A stretch of DNA of 64,000 nt, from positions 291,001-355,000 of the forward strand of contig JAQFVV010006551.1 of assembly GCA_028023455.1 (NCBI GenBank), in the 5' to 3' direction. Under the pieces are notes generated by a model, which was given only the letters and a program-made list of their open reading frames with translations, did not search any database and had not been told where the DNA came from. Below, piece after piece: positions 33,478-46,400 of this stretch. The position numbers and the translations under genes were made by a program. Within the stretch, counting starts at the first letter, position 1. Each line of letters begins with the position of its first letter. The DNA is from Epiperipatus broadwayi. Lineage: Eukaryota; Onychophora; Udeonychophora; Euonychophora; Peripatidae.

Positions 33478-34239
33478 TTGTGCATATACTAACCGGTTTG
33501 TTGTGATATTATTAACAGTTGTTTGCTGTGATATTACTAATAGTTGGTGCATATACTAACCTGTTTGCTGTGATATTACTAATAGTTGGTGCATATACTA
33601 ACCTGTTTGCTGTGATATTACTAACAGTTGAATGCATTTGGAATATTTAAATAAAATTAAACTTTTCTGAAGACATTCAACATACATATTAGATGGAAAT
33701 AGTCCAATATAAAACTACCACTAGAACATCATCATCACAAACCTTTAAAAAAATACTATAGCCAATGGTTGTAAAACAAAATTCTTTGCTTCACATGTGT
33801 GGTTATGTGTTAGAATAAGGTCAATAACTATAGAGCAAATATTTTGATCATGTCTGGACTTATTCATGAGCTTATAATAGGATCTTATTTCATATATCTA
33901 TTCAGATGTGCTATTGATTAGATTGAATTGATTTTAAAAGGGGAAAGACATAAGGGTAATAGGAGGGTACCTGCCATCCAAAATAATTTTACAGAGATTT
34001 ACAAACAAAAAATGTGAATCTACTATTGTATGACAACATTTAAGGAAACATTTTTCAGTTACTCTTTAGATATAAAGATGTATTTTTTAAGAAACCAGGT
34101 GTGATAAAGGTATGCTTGCAAGTCTATAGTCATTTTTAATGTAAAACTATCCTTTTCCTCACTAGTTCAAAGCTTAGGTACAAAAGCAAATTGATCAAAT
34201 AGTTGAGTAGAAAATTATCAGAAAACATCCCTCATCATA

Positions 34240-34640
34240 TAATAATCTTTTGGTGGTCGTCTGTAAAGGAGGATGGATCCAGAAATATTTGATTAGATGC
34301 AATGTTCTTGAATCAATTAATAATTCCAGAATGTGATGTCTCTCCTATTGTGCAAGAATTGGATAAAAAGTTTTTTTCTACACTTGAATTAACAAAGTTA
34401 GATGATGATGATTAGAAATATACTGCATTTAAGTATGAAGATTACTAGTATGTTTTTGAAAGAATGCCTTTTGGACTTGTAGATAGTGGAGCTGACCTCT
34501 TCAGATGTTTGGATAATAAATTAATCAATGAAGTCAAGAGCATTGTAAATATATATATGATGTTGTAATCAGTTCAGCGAACATCATTGAGCATTTTCAT
34601 TATCTAAATATATTTTAAGAGAATATAAAACAAAAGATAT
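34240..34640 (+). pseudogene. Ty3/gypsy reverse transcriptase (decayed)
   Basis: Readable across stops: a 'V..K.DGS' fingers segment near 34255; FSTLELTKL (motif A region, where a catalytic aspartate is expected after 'L' but reads E/T) near 34377; KYTAFKYEDY; then ERMPFGLV (motif B region, near 34460); and a YMMLVISSANIIEHF stretch near 34555 replacing motif C 'YVDD.VIS'. The catalytic aspartates are damaged and several in-frame stops are present. Domain order with the following RNase H and integrase fits Ty3/gypsy. Confidence 0.75.
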
Positions 34641-34954
34641 CAAGATAAATGTTTAAAAAGGGTAGAATAACTGTTAAGGAGATAAATTTTCTTGGGCACA
34701 TTATAGTATCTTATGGGATAAAATTGCAATCTGATAAAATTTAAATTCATTCAGAATTTTCCTACTCTGGATAACAAAAAGCAATTATATTCTTTCCTTA
34801 GTGATGAAAATTTTTACCATAGGTTCCCCATAGGTTCTATGAAAATTTGCTTATGACACCATTTATTTATCAAAATTGTTAAGGAGAGATGAAAAATGGA
34901 AATGGACTGAAAACCACTTTATTGAATTCGTGAAAAATACTGTAATCTTTTATT

Positions 34955-35221
34955 ATGTTAACTTTCAAAAAAATATTTTATGTGCCAACAGACAGTAGTG
35001 GGTATGGTCCAGGGATAGTTTTATTCCAGTTGTACCATGAAAAAAAGTCCCATGATTTATATTTTTTGAGTAGATTGTTGAAGGGTGCAGAATTACACTG
35101 TACCATCACAGAGAAAGATGCTTTGGCTGTTGTATGGGCTTTTCAAAAGTTCCAAAAATATCTACTTGGGTCTGAAATAATAGTTATTACAGGTCACAAA
35201 AGTTTAGAGCTATTTTCTTAG
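34955..35221 (+). pseudogene. Ty3/gypsy RNase H
   Basis: An 88-codon open stretch with VPTDSSGYGPGIVLFQ (first catalytic D in TDSS), LLKGAELHCTITEKDALAVV (TEKD with catalytic E), FQKYLLGSEIIVITGHKSL. The family normally has TDHK here, so the aspartate is G in this copy. The start methionine is fortuitous. Confidence 0.85.
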
Positions 35222-35599
35222 TGGAAGGCTAGTTAGGTGGAGTTTATTCATTCAGCAATTTAATTATAGGATACAGTATTGTATGTAGCAGATATTTCTA
35301 AGTAGAAATCCTGCCAAAATAGTCCCATGTCATATAAATATAAGTAATATTCTCATCATGGTCATTTCTCTGGGAGTTTATGATTTGGTTGAAAATAATT
35401 TAAAGAACGTATACGCTTTACAACTGCTTGATTCAAAATTAAATGTCATTATTAAATATTTGAATGAGAGTTAGATGTCATGACTACTAAAAGAATGATT
35501 AATATTAAGGTATAAATTAATTCAAAATTTGTTACATTATAAAGTTAGGATAAACCATGAGAATCATAGAAAATAGTGGTCCCATTGTGTATTAGAAGT

Positions 35600-36620
35600 C
35601 AGCAAATTTATTATGTGCTATGTCTTTATGAATACTATAGTTCCAGAAAAGTATAATATGTTGTGCATGGACTGTTTCATTGGCATGGACCATATTTATT
35701 CACAGTGAACAGGCTCAAATATTATAAGATTGGTGTAAGATCAATGTATGCTAATAAATTGTATGAAGGAACATTATGGCCAATTTTACCTAGTCATCCA
35801 ATGATCTTTTAGCTATAGATTCCTATGGAAATTTGCCACCATTGAAAATGTTTAAATTTATTTTGGTAATTTACAATGTCTTTTCTAAACATGTGGGGGC
35901 ATTACATGTTACCAAAAACAGTACTAGAAATATAATTATATGTTTACAGGAATTGCAATTTGTGAGAATAGGAAAGCCTACAGCTATTGTGTCAGATCAT
36001 ATTACATCATTCATGTCTAAGAAGTGGCAAGGTTGGATTGAATAATGGAATATAAAATATATTTTGTGTTCAATTAGGAACCCCCAGTATAACCCATGTG
36101 AGAGAGTTATATGTGAGTTGAGTAATTGTTTAGAGTATTCCTTGAAAACAACTACCATAACTGGATAAATAATTTGAAGAATTGGTTCATTATTTTAATA
36201 TGACCCTAAAGAAGTCAACTAAATATACCCCAATATACCTGCACTTCAGATATAGAAAGCATGTATTAATTAAAACTCTATTACCTATTATATCTGAAGA
36301 AGAGATAAGCTATGATAGTGATCTATTAAAGGCTAATAAAAATTTTCAGAGAAATGGGAGAGAAAAGAATTGACCAAGCCTCTCATAAGAATTGTATATT
36401 TAAAGCAGGAGATTTTCTGTTTGTCAAGACTCCTCAATGATAGTGACCCACATAAATATAGGTTTAAAAGTTTATATAAATGAAGTACCATTCCAAATAA
36501 AGTAAAAGGTGGGGGAGAATGCATTTCTCTAGAAATCCCTGCAGATAAAAAGAATATCTTCAATGTTTGTAGTTTAACACCAGTAGCACCATCCAAATAA
36601 ACTTGATAAAAAAATTTAGA
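35600..36620 (+). pseudogene. Ty3/gypsy integrase and C-terminal tail
   Basis: After a poorly preserved zinc-binding part near 35660, the core reads LAIDSYGNLPPLKMFKFIL (first D) at about 35810. It continues with FSKHVGALHVTKNSTRNII, IVSDHITSFMSKKWQ (second D) and NPCERVICELSNCLE (catalytic E) near 36090. Next come STKYTPIYLHFR and, in a further frame, AGDFLFVKTP near 36400 with LEIPADKKNIFNV near 36530, the usual C-terminal segment. Stops separate these pieces. I found no LTR to close the element, so its ends are unknown. Confidence 0.82.
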
Positions 36621-37387
36621 ATATAATTGATCTTGTAGTATCATAAATGCTGATTTATTGTTTGAATTTGAACCCTATATTAATGATGATAATATGACTG
36701 TATATGATTAAAGATAAAAAGATGTGAGATCTTTGTTTGTAATTTGATTAAAATATAACCTGTTGAACAAAAGACATTTATAGGATGGTAGTGTATTAGT
36801 ATTATTTTTTGTTGTGAAGATAATTGATGCCAGAACTAAAGAATTAATAATAATGATATTGTATTATAGAAGATAAATAGTATGGGATATGGTATAAGAA
36901 AAGGAAATGATTTCTTAAATATTTGTGTTCATAACTCCTAATGTATTTATTTTGAAGTGTTATATAAATATAACATCATATTTTCATTTAAATATTTCCT
37001 ATTTCTTTTAAATTTAAGAAAAAATTATCGTACAGTATTATACGATCTTGTTTTAAATATATCAGTCAGCCAATTTAAGAAATGCTGAAGAAACCAAAAA
37101 TTCTTCTGATCCATAATAAAATATCTTGATACTTTTTTTTTTTTAAAAAAAAAATATAATTAGCATCCTAAATGAAGAAAAAAAAATGCATGTTGAAAAA
37201 GTAAAATGTAAAATGATCTTTAATATAATCCACAGAGGGAAAAACCTTCTTACATTTTCTATTATAGCACAATGACTATCTCACCTCTCAGATTTTTAAA
37301 TTGGTGATTGATGAAAATTTTAGCAGTATTTTATCCCTAAATAATTAGAAAAAATAATTCTACTGGTGTTAACTCTATTAGATAATA
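36621..37387. other. AT-rich DNA, nothing recognised
   Basis: Expected site of the 3' LTR, but no partner repeat was found upstream of gag. Confidence 0.4.
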
Positions 37388-37522
37388 GATTGAGTTAGCT
37401 ATGTGTCATAGCATCGGCCGGGACGCGAACCCACAACCGTCTGCAACCAACTACTTGCTTGCATGGCGGCTGCGATACCTCTCGGCTAACAACGCAAGAC
37501 TTATTTGATTGAGTTAGCTATG
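37388..37522 (-). mobile_element. tRNA-derived SINE, family A, with 16-bp TSD (copy A3)
   Basis: SINE 37404-37506 between direct repeats gattgagttagctatg (37388-37403 and 37507-37522). Box B GGTTCGCGTCC on the minus strand. Confidence 0.85.
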
Positions 37523-40500
37523 AACTAAATATTTAAAAAAAAAAATTAAGCCTCATTGGAATCGGAAAAAAATAATACTTTAAGGATTATGAGTTTGAAT
37601 CAGCAACAATCAGATAGATTATCATTTCCCTGAGTCCTCATAGATTATAAAGTTTTGTAGGAACATTGGCAAAGAAATACCAATCACATTTGAAAGTCAA
37701 TCTCCAAAATGTTATAATGATATTTTAATAAATATATAACTCCCGCAAGATGTTCTTCCATAAGTACTTAATAGAAATAATCATACTGCATGTATTATTA
37801 CTGCTGAAACATATTGTATGCAAGAGTTCTGTCATAAATAGTCATTAAAATAGTGATATTATTTCAAGTGATGTATGTTTTTTTCTATATCTAAAAAAAA
37901 TCACTGTAGTTAAATATTTGATTTTAAAAATTAAATAATAAATGTTTTTGTGTAAAATGGTTATACTTCTAGTCATTGCATCAAAAACCTAAACCTAACA
38001 ATGTCTTCACTAGTAAGTTAACTCTATTATCTATGTATTAAACTCTTACCAAATGCACTAAGAGAAATTCATTAAATTTATTTTAATAAATTATGCAGAG
38101 GGCTGATCTATCCTATGCTAAACTCTAATTTCCTGCATAAAAATAGCTGACATTTTAATAACAAAACATTAACTTGAATGTTTAATGGCCTACCAACTGA
38201 CAAACCAATTAGTCACTCTGAAAGACTTCAATAGAATATTTTCCTCCAGAATTATTGTAAGCGAACTTCAATTTACTCATAAATTATAAGTTTTTGTACT
38301 TAATTATTTAAAGTCAGCTAAGACATCACAATCATTATACATAAATCAATAAAGATTTTAAGCTAAATATGATGCTTGTGAATCTTATTAAGGTTTTTTT
38401 AGATTGCCATTTTAATCATAAACTAGGCAGAAATTAACATTGTGATTTATCATTTGTATTTACCAGCAGCTTCTTAATTTAGAGGTTGTCCAATTCTATT
38501 TCTGAAGGAAATTAGCACAGTAGAAATGAATTATTTTAAGCTTCTAGGCATACAATATTTAAATAATGTTTATGAAGACAAAATTCAACTAATGTTAATG
38601 TTGTATGTGGTAAAAAATACATGGATCTTTTCAACAAGTCTATTTCTTACACCATACTTTTTTAATTGTTTAAAAATTTCCTGGTTAAACATCCCCCAAA
38701 AAATGTTGCTTTGAGGAATATGTTAGATGATCAAACAATGTAATTAACAAAAAGTCTAATTTATTTAATTATCTTTTATATATTTTTTGTGAAATAAAAT
38801 CTTATTTTATAAGATAAAGAACTATGTGTAAGAATAGATAATCATTATAAAGGGATGAACTTCACATGTCAGTAATATATATATATATATTTGCCTGTTT
38901 GATGATATTTATTTAAACTTCTTTGAATTAACAATCACACTCTCTTTAGTTAAGCTGCGATTTTTAGTATCTATATAAACATATTGGACTATAGATAAAG
39001 GAATGTATCCATCTTATTGCAAAACAGAGATGCTTTTGATTATAGATTAAGTTTGTTGATTATTATAGATACTGTTGACCATTTTCATGTTTCAGCAATT
39101 TAGGATTAGTACTTATTTTTCAAACAGAATTTAAGTTTTAGCAGGGAATTAAACTATTTTTAGATTACTTATATTGTAATCCTCAGTAGTTTCAAATAAT
39201 TTTCCAAGGAAATTGTTTCTAGAAATTATTTTAGATATAACTTTTTACATAACATATATTAAAGCAACAATTGTCTAATCATCTGTTGGATTAAAGTATA
39301 TTCATAAGTTTTAAAAATAATAAAGGAACAGTATTAATTTTACTTGTAATACAAAACTCATGTAGAACCATTAAAAAACAAACAAAATGTCAGCCAGACA
39401 TTATTTGATCATGTCTTTATTAGTATTATTCAACATTAAAATTCTTATAAAAGTAATCCTACTGGAAACAATGATTTTTTTCCAAGATGAAACAGTTGGT
39501 TTAGTGCGGTGGTAAAATGGCAAGATCAATATCTAATAAGTTCTTGATCTAAGCTTAACTTGTAATGCTCAAAATAACATAGCCTCCACAGTGATGAACT
39601 ATTTGAAAGTAAAACTTTTTTCAAGTATCAAACATCTAATTTAAATTCGCGAATTTTTATAACGCAAATGGGTTGCCTTTACTTGTTTTAGTATTTGCAA
39701 ATTCATCTTTAATGGCAAAAATATTTTTACTAAAAATTCTATGTCCTAAATGGTATCAAAAATTGAATGACCTGATCTTTTGATCTTTTACTATTACTTC
39801 CCAAAAGACGCGGTACAAAATTTTATGTACTCTCGAGTTATTATTAATTTCTCGATAAAGTTTTGTTACTGAATTAATTACATATTTCTATTCCGTTATC
39901 TAATTCAAATTCGTTTTTTTCTTTACGATATATGTTTATTGTTTACTATCAAAACCTCCTCGTGAACATTTCTAATCCCTAAGTAAACGTTACTCAGAAA
40001 GTTTTTATTAAAATAAAAATTAATTAATATATTTACATACAATCACACAAACATATCTCATATTTTAATATTTGTTTCTCTATTTACGCACATATATAAG
40101 TATGTAATGTCACGTGACTTTTTTTTTTTTTTTTTAAGTGAACTCTTTATCATGTTAATATTTTTCTCCTTTTGAAATTATTATTGATATTTCTAATTCA
40201 CTGCATAGTACTGCCATCTTTAGATCAATTTTTCAAATGAAAATTATGTAAGTCATTTTGCATTATCATAAAAGATGATTTGCAAAGTAAACGTACCAAG
40301 AGTAGTTTGTGTCATACATAAGTAAATATTTGCGTTGACTTATAAAACACACCTGTGAAAAGATTAAAAATAAATAAATAAAAGCTTTAAAAAAACAAAC
40401 TCTAGTATAATTTAATTTCAAATGTCTGTTATTTAAGTTTACATTTTAATTATTGTTAATAAGGTGATTTGTTTTTAAAGTAAAACAATAATTGACTGAG

Positions 40501-41175
40501 TAAAAATATAGCATTAACATATTAATGCTATATCATGACATCATTATTCTTTAATACACGGAGGTAAATTTTATCTTAGAGAGTAGTTGACTTTTCTAGA
40601 TAAGAATTAAATTTAAGATAATATTTAAAAAGATCAATAGTATTTTTTTAAAAAAATAAAGAGTTCACAAAGGCACGCACGAGTGTAAATAATAAATAAA
40701 ATAAAAATATATGGAAAAGTGGAGCTAATTATTTATATATATTTTTCAAAAAATAAATAAAATAGCAAAATAAAAATAGGTGGAAATAAAATTATTATAA
40801 GTTTTTTATTTTGGAACAAATTATATTTTGTTTCTTTCAAGAATTAAATGAAATAGCTCAATTTCCATTAAATATTAAATATCTATTATTATACTTATAT
40901 AAATTAATAACTAAAGAAACAAAATAACGCCTATTTTTCAGTTTTTCACTCGCTGAGTCTTTGATCATTTTTAGTTTTGTATAATCAGAAAGAGCAAAAA
41001 ATCTATATAAAGCCATATATATATATGCATTTCATGAGAGTTTTAGTTTCAAATTCATGCTAACAATTTTAAATATATGTCCAATTTCCTTCAAACACCA
41101 TTTAATAAGTGTAAAACCTTTAGTCTAAAAAATAATAATATTTGAATACAAGTATGATATATTAATTAAAGAAGA
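37523..41175. other. 3.6 kb of AT-rich DNA, nothing recognised
   Basis: No coding trace. A TA repeat lies at 38877-38892. TCACGTGA occurs at 40112 next to a poly-T tract. Confidence 0.5.
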
Positions 41176-41179
41176 TTTG

Positions 41180-41333
41180 AACACACTTTCAAGCTCCCTT
41201 TAATTACCTGCTGGGTATCAGTTATATAAGATGGAGCAGGTGACTAAAGGACGCTTGAAAGTCTGTGTTTAAATCCCTCTAATCACATCATCATAATAAT
41301 AATAATAATAATAATAATAATAGTAGTAGTAAA

Positions 41334-41414
<81 letters not shown>
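41180..41414. repeat. Short family C-like foldback followed by ATA/GTA microsatellite
   Basis: 41177-41278 is a small palindrome of the family C outer ends: 'gatttgaacacactttcaag' on the left, with its near-complement carrying the B-box-like 'tgtttaaatccc' on the right. It is followed directly by a trinucleotide array (ATA, then GTA/AGT, then ATA) at 41286-41414. Confidence 0.65.
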
Positions 41415-41415
<1 letters not shown>

Positions 41416-44042
41416 CAATACATATATAAATTATAAAGAATATCATACAAGATGGAGAAACTGTTGTTGTAAATTGATATAGCCTAACCCAGCATTACTT
41501 CTCATCTCCTTCTAAAGAAGTCTGAAATACAATTTGATTATACAATTTTTTTTAGTCTTATTTTCATGGGTCAATTTCTACCTGATGAAGATTAAAAAAG
41601 TCTCAGGTTAGTCAACTGAAGGAGAATATGTTCAACCTATCATGTTGATGTTCAAATATCACATGACTTTCCTAGCAATTGACTGCATGATTGTTTCTTT
41701 ACCATTTTATCACACCTTTATTTAAATAACTACTGATATATTTTCAAGAATTTCTTTGTGTAATCATACATCTATGTAAGTTTATAACTTTAAGAAGAGA
41801 TGGCACCACTACACATTTGGCAGATGTTGGAAGATGATGAGGATAAATTATATGGAGAATGGAAGAAATTTGAAGATAAAAAAAAAAGATAAAGTTTTTA
41901 TGATTTTTTTTTTGCTTAATTGTTTTATAACAAACTTGTAAAATACAAAAATAGGATTGTGGAACTATTGAAATAGCCATTACTAAAATAGTCAATGAAA
42001 AAAAAAATGAAGCTGGATTATAGAAATTAATTGGTAATAAGGAGTGAAAAGAAATTAAATTTAATATGATACATAAGGATATTTAATTTTACTATTAAAT
42101 ATATGTAATAATAATTTACTAATAAAATTATATTATAGGAATTTGTACATATTGTATACTGTATGTATATTGAAAATATCTACACAATATATATGTATAT
42201 TAAAAATGTATATTGTATGTTGTTCTTAAAAAGCTATCTTAAGAACTAAAAATAAGTGCTAATCATGGGCAATAACAAATACATTTATGCATAATCAAAT
42301 GAAATGTATCTGTAAGTAATGTAATTATTATGCAATGCCTAATATATTATTTATAACTTATAATAAATAGCAGAAAAATTAACTTTTATAATTAAAAAAT
42401 TTTAAATTAATATCTGAATTGAATTAAAAAAAAGTAATAAAAAGATTTTAAAAAAAGATGTCACAATATTTTATACTAATCTCATGATAATATGATTAAT
42501 CCATTGTTCAAATGAATGAGAATTCGGTTTCATTTTACACAGTCTTAATGTACTGATGTATTTTGCCTATGTGAAATCCTTTATAAAAAAGGCTAATTTT
42601 GACCATTTCTAAAGACAATCACACATGTATAACATAACATTTTCTATTAATTAAACTTGTTCTTTTTTTTATTATTTCTTTTCAGTATTTTTTTAAGGAA
42701 AATGGCTGCATTGTAAGGAATAAATATATACCTTGCATCGATATTAGTTATCAGTAACAAAATTTACAATAATTAAAATACAATTATGATTGTATGACAA
42801 TTTATTTTGGTAAATTATTCAAGTGGATGCGATTGAGACTATTTTCTCAGATAATTGTTTGTTTTTGTTAGAACTGAAAATGATCATTGTAATAAAATTG
42901 TGGTTATTTTTTTTATCATAATTATAATTATTGAAATCTTCAAATTTAAATAATATATATTTTTTTAAATTTGGGGCTTTCTACTAATGTGAGACCTATA
43001 AATATCTTTTCTTCTTCTTCCTTTACAGGAATCCATCAATTCCTAGATGTTACAAATAATAAAATAATAAAGCAAAAACATTAAGGTCACTTTTAAAAAT
43101 AGTTAAATAATAATAAGCCCATACTTCTCTAGTGATAAATATATCTTCACAAAACTTGACTAGAATATATAACTCATACAAATAAATTGAGTCGTCTCCA
43201 GGTGAGCTCTGAAATTAAATTTTTAACATACATAAATACTACAATTCATAATACTTCACTCAAATAGCTGAAATGGAGATTATTTATGATGACAAATATT
43301 TTTTTTAAAATCTTACAACTAATTGGGATTGATGTAATTATATAAGTTGATCTTAATATTTTCTTGCATTTTTGTCATTTTTCATATTTCTCTATTTAAA
43401 CTCTTTGAAAATAGCATTTTCTTCACAACACAAAATTTAGCTTTTACAAACTGTTCTTAATAATCTCATGTGGACTATATAAGTAGACAGTAAATTAGGC
43501 TTGTATTTATAAGGTCTGATTTTCATTACATGAAAGCAGATTCAAAATTTATTAATTCAAAATTATGTATTTTGGAAAATTTTGACATTTTCACCTTTTA
43601 TCATTGCATAGGTGCTGGAGTTTATTTCAAAGGAGATAGATTAAATATTACAAATTTAAGCTAAATGAAGTAGGGATATCTATATCTATTTTTAATAATA
43701 ATGACAGGAAGTCTCCAAATATAATATCATATAAAAGAAGTTATTAAATTATGTTTACTAAAACAAACACAAATCCTAAAGTAATAAAAATACAATCAGC
43801 TTAATCTGTCCAAACATTTGATCTCTAAATATTTAAATTTTTTCAATAAAGTGAAAAAAAAAACCCCATAAATAACTGACATTTGATTTATTTATTGAAA
43901 TTTAATATTATCAAGCTATAAAAGATCATTTTATTATAGTTCCACTTTCATAAAAAAAATGTTGTTATTAAGTATTTTTTAATAATTGACAATAAGAAAA
44001 TTTATACTTAATGAGGTATTGGATGTAATTATAAAGAGAAGA
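41415..44042. other. 2.6 kb of AT-rich DNA, nothing recognised
   Basis: No coding trace and no repeat family recognised. The 83-codon frame at 41744-41995 has no motif. Confidence 0.5.
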
Positions 44043-44740
44043 TCAGACTTTCAAAGTTTCTTCACCTATCTACTCCATCTTATATAATCGATGTACATTA
44101 CACCACATACATGTGGAAAAGATAAATAATCTCCAATATACATACATATTTCATGTTGAACCAGCACTCATCAGTTGGTCCAGATCATCATCTCCCACAC
44201 ACATACATAATCAGTGCTCAGTTTATATTAAGATAGCAAATCTTCAAAATTTAATGGGAAGACTTCAATTTTGCCACCTTTCAACTCTTCAGCCACCCAT
44301 ACCATTAAAAATCTGATGATGTAATGTTAAAACCCTTATTGATGCCAACATTACTGTCAAACACATGTTCACCTTAAGTCACTCTGATCCCTAATATGTA
44401 TGATTTTAATATGTCCATTTAAATACACACAGGAATAGGCAGAATTAGTCTGAAACTGTAATAAATCAATACTACTATATTACAAATATCAAGCTTTATA
44501 ATGTAATTAAAGGGCATTTGATCACAGACTGTCTATTAAAGTTTGAAGATTTGCTATCTTAATATAAATTGGGCATTGATCGTATATGTGTGGGAGATGA
44601 GTGTTGGTTCAGCACAAAATATGTATACTGGAGATCACTTATCTTTTTCATATGTGGGTGGTCATGTGTATCAATTATATAAGATGAAGTAGATAGCTGA
44701 ATTAAGCTTGGAAGTCTGTGTTCAAATCCCATTTAATTAC
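44043..44740. mobile_element. Family C element, head-to-head pair (C7 and C8)
   Basis: C7 (44043-44440, minus orientation) and C8 (about 44513-44740, plus orientation) are inverted copies. C8 ends in the B-box-like 'tgttcaaatccc'. Both outer starts follow 'tgtaatta'. The C7 hammerhead is at 44132-44179; the C8 counterpart near 44598-44630 has lost its core. The 67-codon frame at 44113-44316 is chance. Confidence 0.7.
44132..44179 (-). ncRNA. Hammerhead motif, family C (C7)
   Basis: CTGATGA, stem II hairpin around GGTTC, GAAA, then TATGTATGTATA (a four-base expansion of the stem III region) and the stem I strand TTGGA, on the minus strand. Confidence 0.5.
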
Positions 44741-46400
44741 AACTTAAAGTTTGGTATTTATAATATACTAGTATTTATTATTAAAGAGAATATCAATAAA
44801 TAAATTACAAACAACTGTTTCAAGTACTTGGAAATAAATAGAATAAAAAGGGAAAACACTTTATTAGTGGAATTTAATCTAGTTTAAATAATGAATTTCA
44901 TACATCAATTAAAACACATTTGAGGAAACAAAATAAAACTGAATGACTACAAGGCTTTCTGATGTCAGTGAAAAGAGAAGCGACTAAACATGTATAAATG
45001 TGATTCATATACTAAATAAGTGAGTTAGTGCAATGAAAAAAGTGGAAAAATGGTTTAGCAATTTAAGTAATTTAAGTAGACAATTAAGGGATATTACTGA
45101 TAAACATGGATGGTTAAAGTTTATGTTAGATAACACTATAGAATATGTAGATGAATAATAATTATTATGAATACAAATAAAAACAAATTAATTAAAGATA
45201 GATGTGAAAAACTGAATTAAAATTTTTAGATATGAAGTGTAAACATCTTAATTAAATAGTAGACAGAAAGAATAAGAATGAAGTATAAAATAGTTGTGAA
45301 GTTACAATGGTAGGAAACTCAATAATTAGAAAATACAGAAATATTGTTTATAAAACTAACAATGACTGATACAGACAGATGCTAGCCTTCAAAGAATTAA
45401 TCATTATAATGGTAAGATAGGTTGGCGATAGTAATTTTATTGATTGTAGTGACCAAAATAATCTGCAATATGCATCTGCCTTAATAATGGGGGGAGGGGG
45501 GCAAATTAAGAATTACTTAGTAGTTTAATAGAATTGGATTATTATCATCTTTCAACAAGAGTCGCAATTTAAATAAATATTGTTCTATTGGTTATTGGTT
45601 AAGCAAATATATAGGTGTTATTGAATATGTGTGATGTTTTTTATTAAAAATAGAATTCTTTTTAGCAAAGATGGTATATACATATATCAAATTAAGAGAA
45701 TGATGTATTGGGAACTATGATTTATAATAAATTTTATGCATTGCAATAATTACAGTGAGGATGGATGTTTAAAACACAATTTTACGAAGAAGTATACTGA
45801 TAGATGTTGTATAAAAAATAGAAAAAATTAATTTATTAATAATAATATTAGAGAAGAGAGTATATTAAGAGTGATTTTTTTCCAGAAAGAACAAAAAAAA
45901 AATTGAAATTGAGATGTAACAACCATCATAAATGTTGCAAAAGAAAAAAATAAAGACAATCTCTAAAAAACATGGTAAAGAAAAGTAGTAAAATTGGATA
46001 TATAAATGTGTAAAATGGCAGAAGATTAGAGAAATAATTTGAATTAAAATAGAAAATTAATAACAAAGTAATTGAAATGATAATTAGGAGATGAGTCACC
46101 CTTAAAAAAGGACAAAAAGTATTTTTTGGGAAAGAAAATTTATACTAGCAGATAATATTTAGAAGAAATGGAAAATGTGATATGAATAAAAGTTGCTTAT
46201 CAAGAAATATTTTATACATAACAAAATGTAAAGAACATCTGTTGGTTAAGATAAATGTAGAAAATCAAATTAATTTTAAAATAAAAGAAAATCAACCTGG
46301 AATGTAATTGCAGAAGAAATGTGTTTGATGATCAGCATTTTATTATGTATGTATGATATATATTGCATCCAGACTAAAAATGACAATATAGTAGATTAAG
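44741..46400 (+). pseudogene. Decayed LINE-like region with possible coiled-coil and SGNH-type ORF1
   Basis: The plus strand at 45028-45160 reads a coiled-coil-like peptide (KKVEKWFSNLSNLSRQLRD, then KHGWLKFMLDNTIEYVDE). At about 45300-45345 VTMVGNSIIRKYRNIV resembles the first block of SGNH hydrolases (normally VVGDS). At about 45650 NRILFSKDGIYIYQ resembles the last block, with D-G-I-H changed to D-G-I-Y. SGNH-type ORF1 proteins occur in some LINE clades. At about 45990 SKIGYINV resembles the start of a LINE endonuclease. All heavily frame-broken; low confidence. Confidence 0.35.

Larger units (their letters stand above)
32963..33766. mobile_element. Family E: head-to-head tRNA-SINE pair inserted in the gypsy protease, 13-bp TSD
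   Basis: Insertion 32976-33753 lies between perfect repeats tactatagccaat at 32963-32975 and 33754-33766. The left arm (32976-33257) is minus and the right arm (33338-33753) is plus, so the units diverge from a roughly 80-base centre. Each arm has a tRNA-like head (right: A box TGGCTCAGTTGG at 33341, B box GGTTCAAATCC at about 33400) and then a hammerhead-like hairpin. The right arm contains tandem repeats of 'gtttgctgtgatattact' (about 33500-33625) absent on the left. The right end continues about 40 bases further and ends in an A-tract; the left end is truncated. Confidence 0.88.
32521..33860 (+). pseudogene. Ty3/gypsy zinc-knuckle and aspartic protease region, split by family E
   Basis: At about 32590-32630 one frame reads YYRKHLEKCLG, a possible remnant of a Gag CCHC zinc knuckle. 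The frame 32748-33026 carries MLVKALLSSGSQISII, the retroviral-type aspartic protease box (normally LLDSGSQ or LVDTGA), with the catalytic aspartate replaced by serine. It then reads LRQTQVTIAN. Here the family E insertion starts; across the 13-base duplication the frame resumes at 33763 with NGCKTKFFASHVWLC, as expected for a protease flap. The protease is therefore both mutated and interrupted. Confidence 0.75.

Noticed and set aside
33500-33625. CRISPR-like short repeats
   Set aside because: Three adjoining copies without unique spacers, inside a eukaryotic SINE-like element.
36333-36644. 103-codon minus-strand frame
   Set aside because: Antisense of the gypsy integrase tail.
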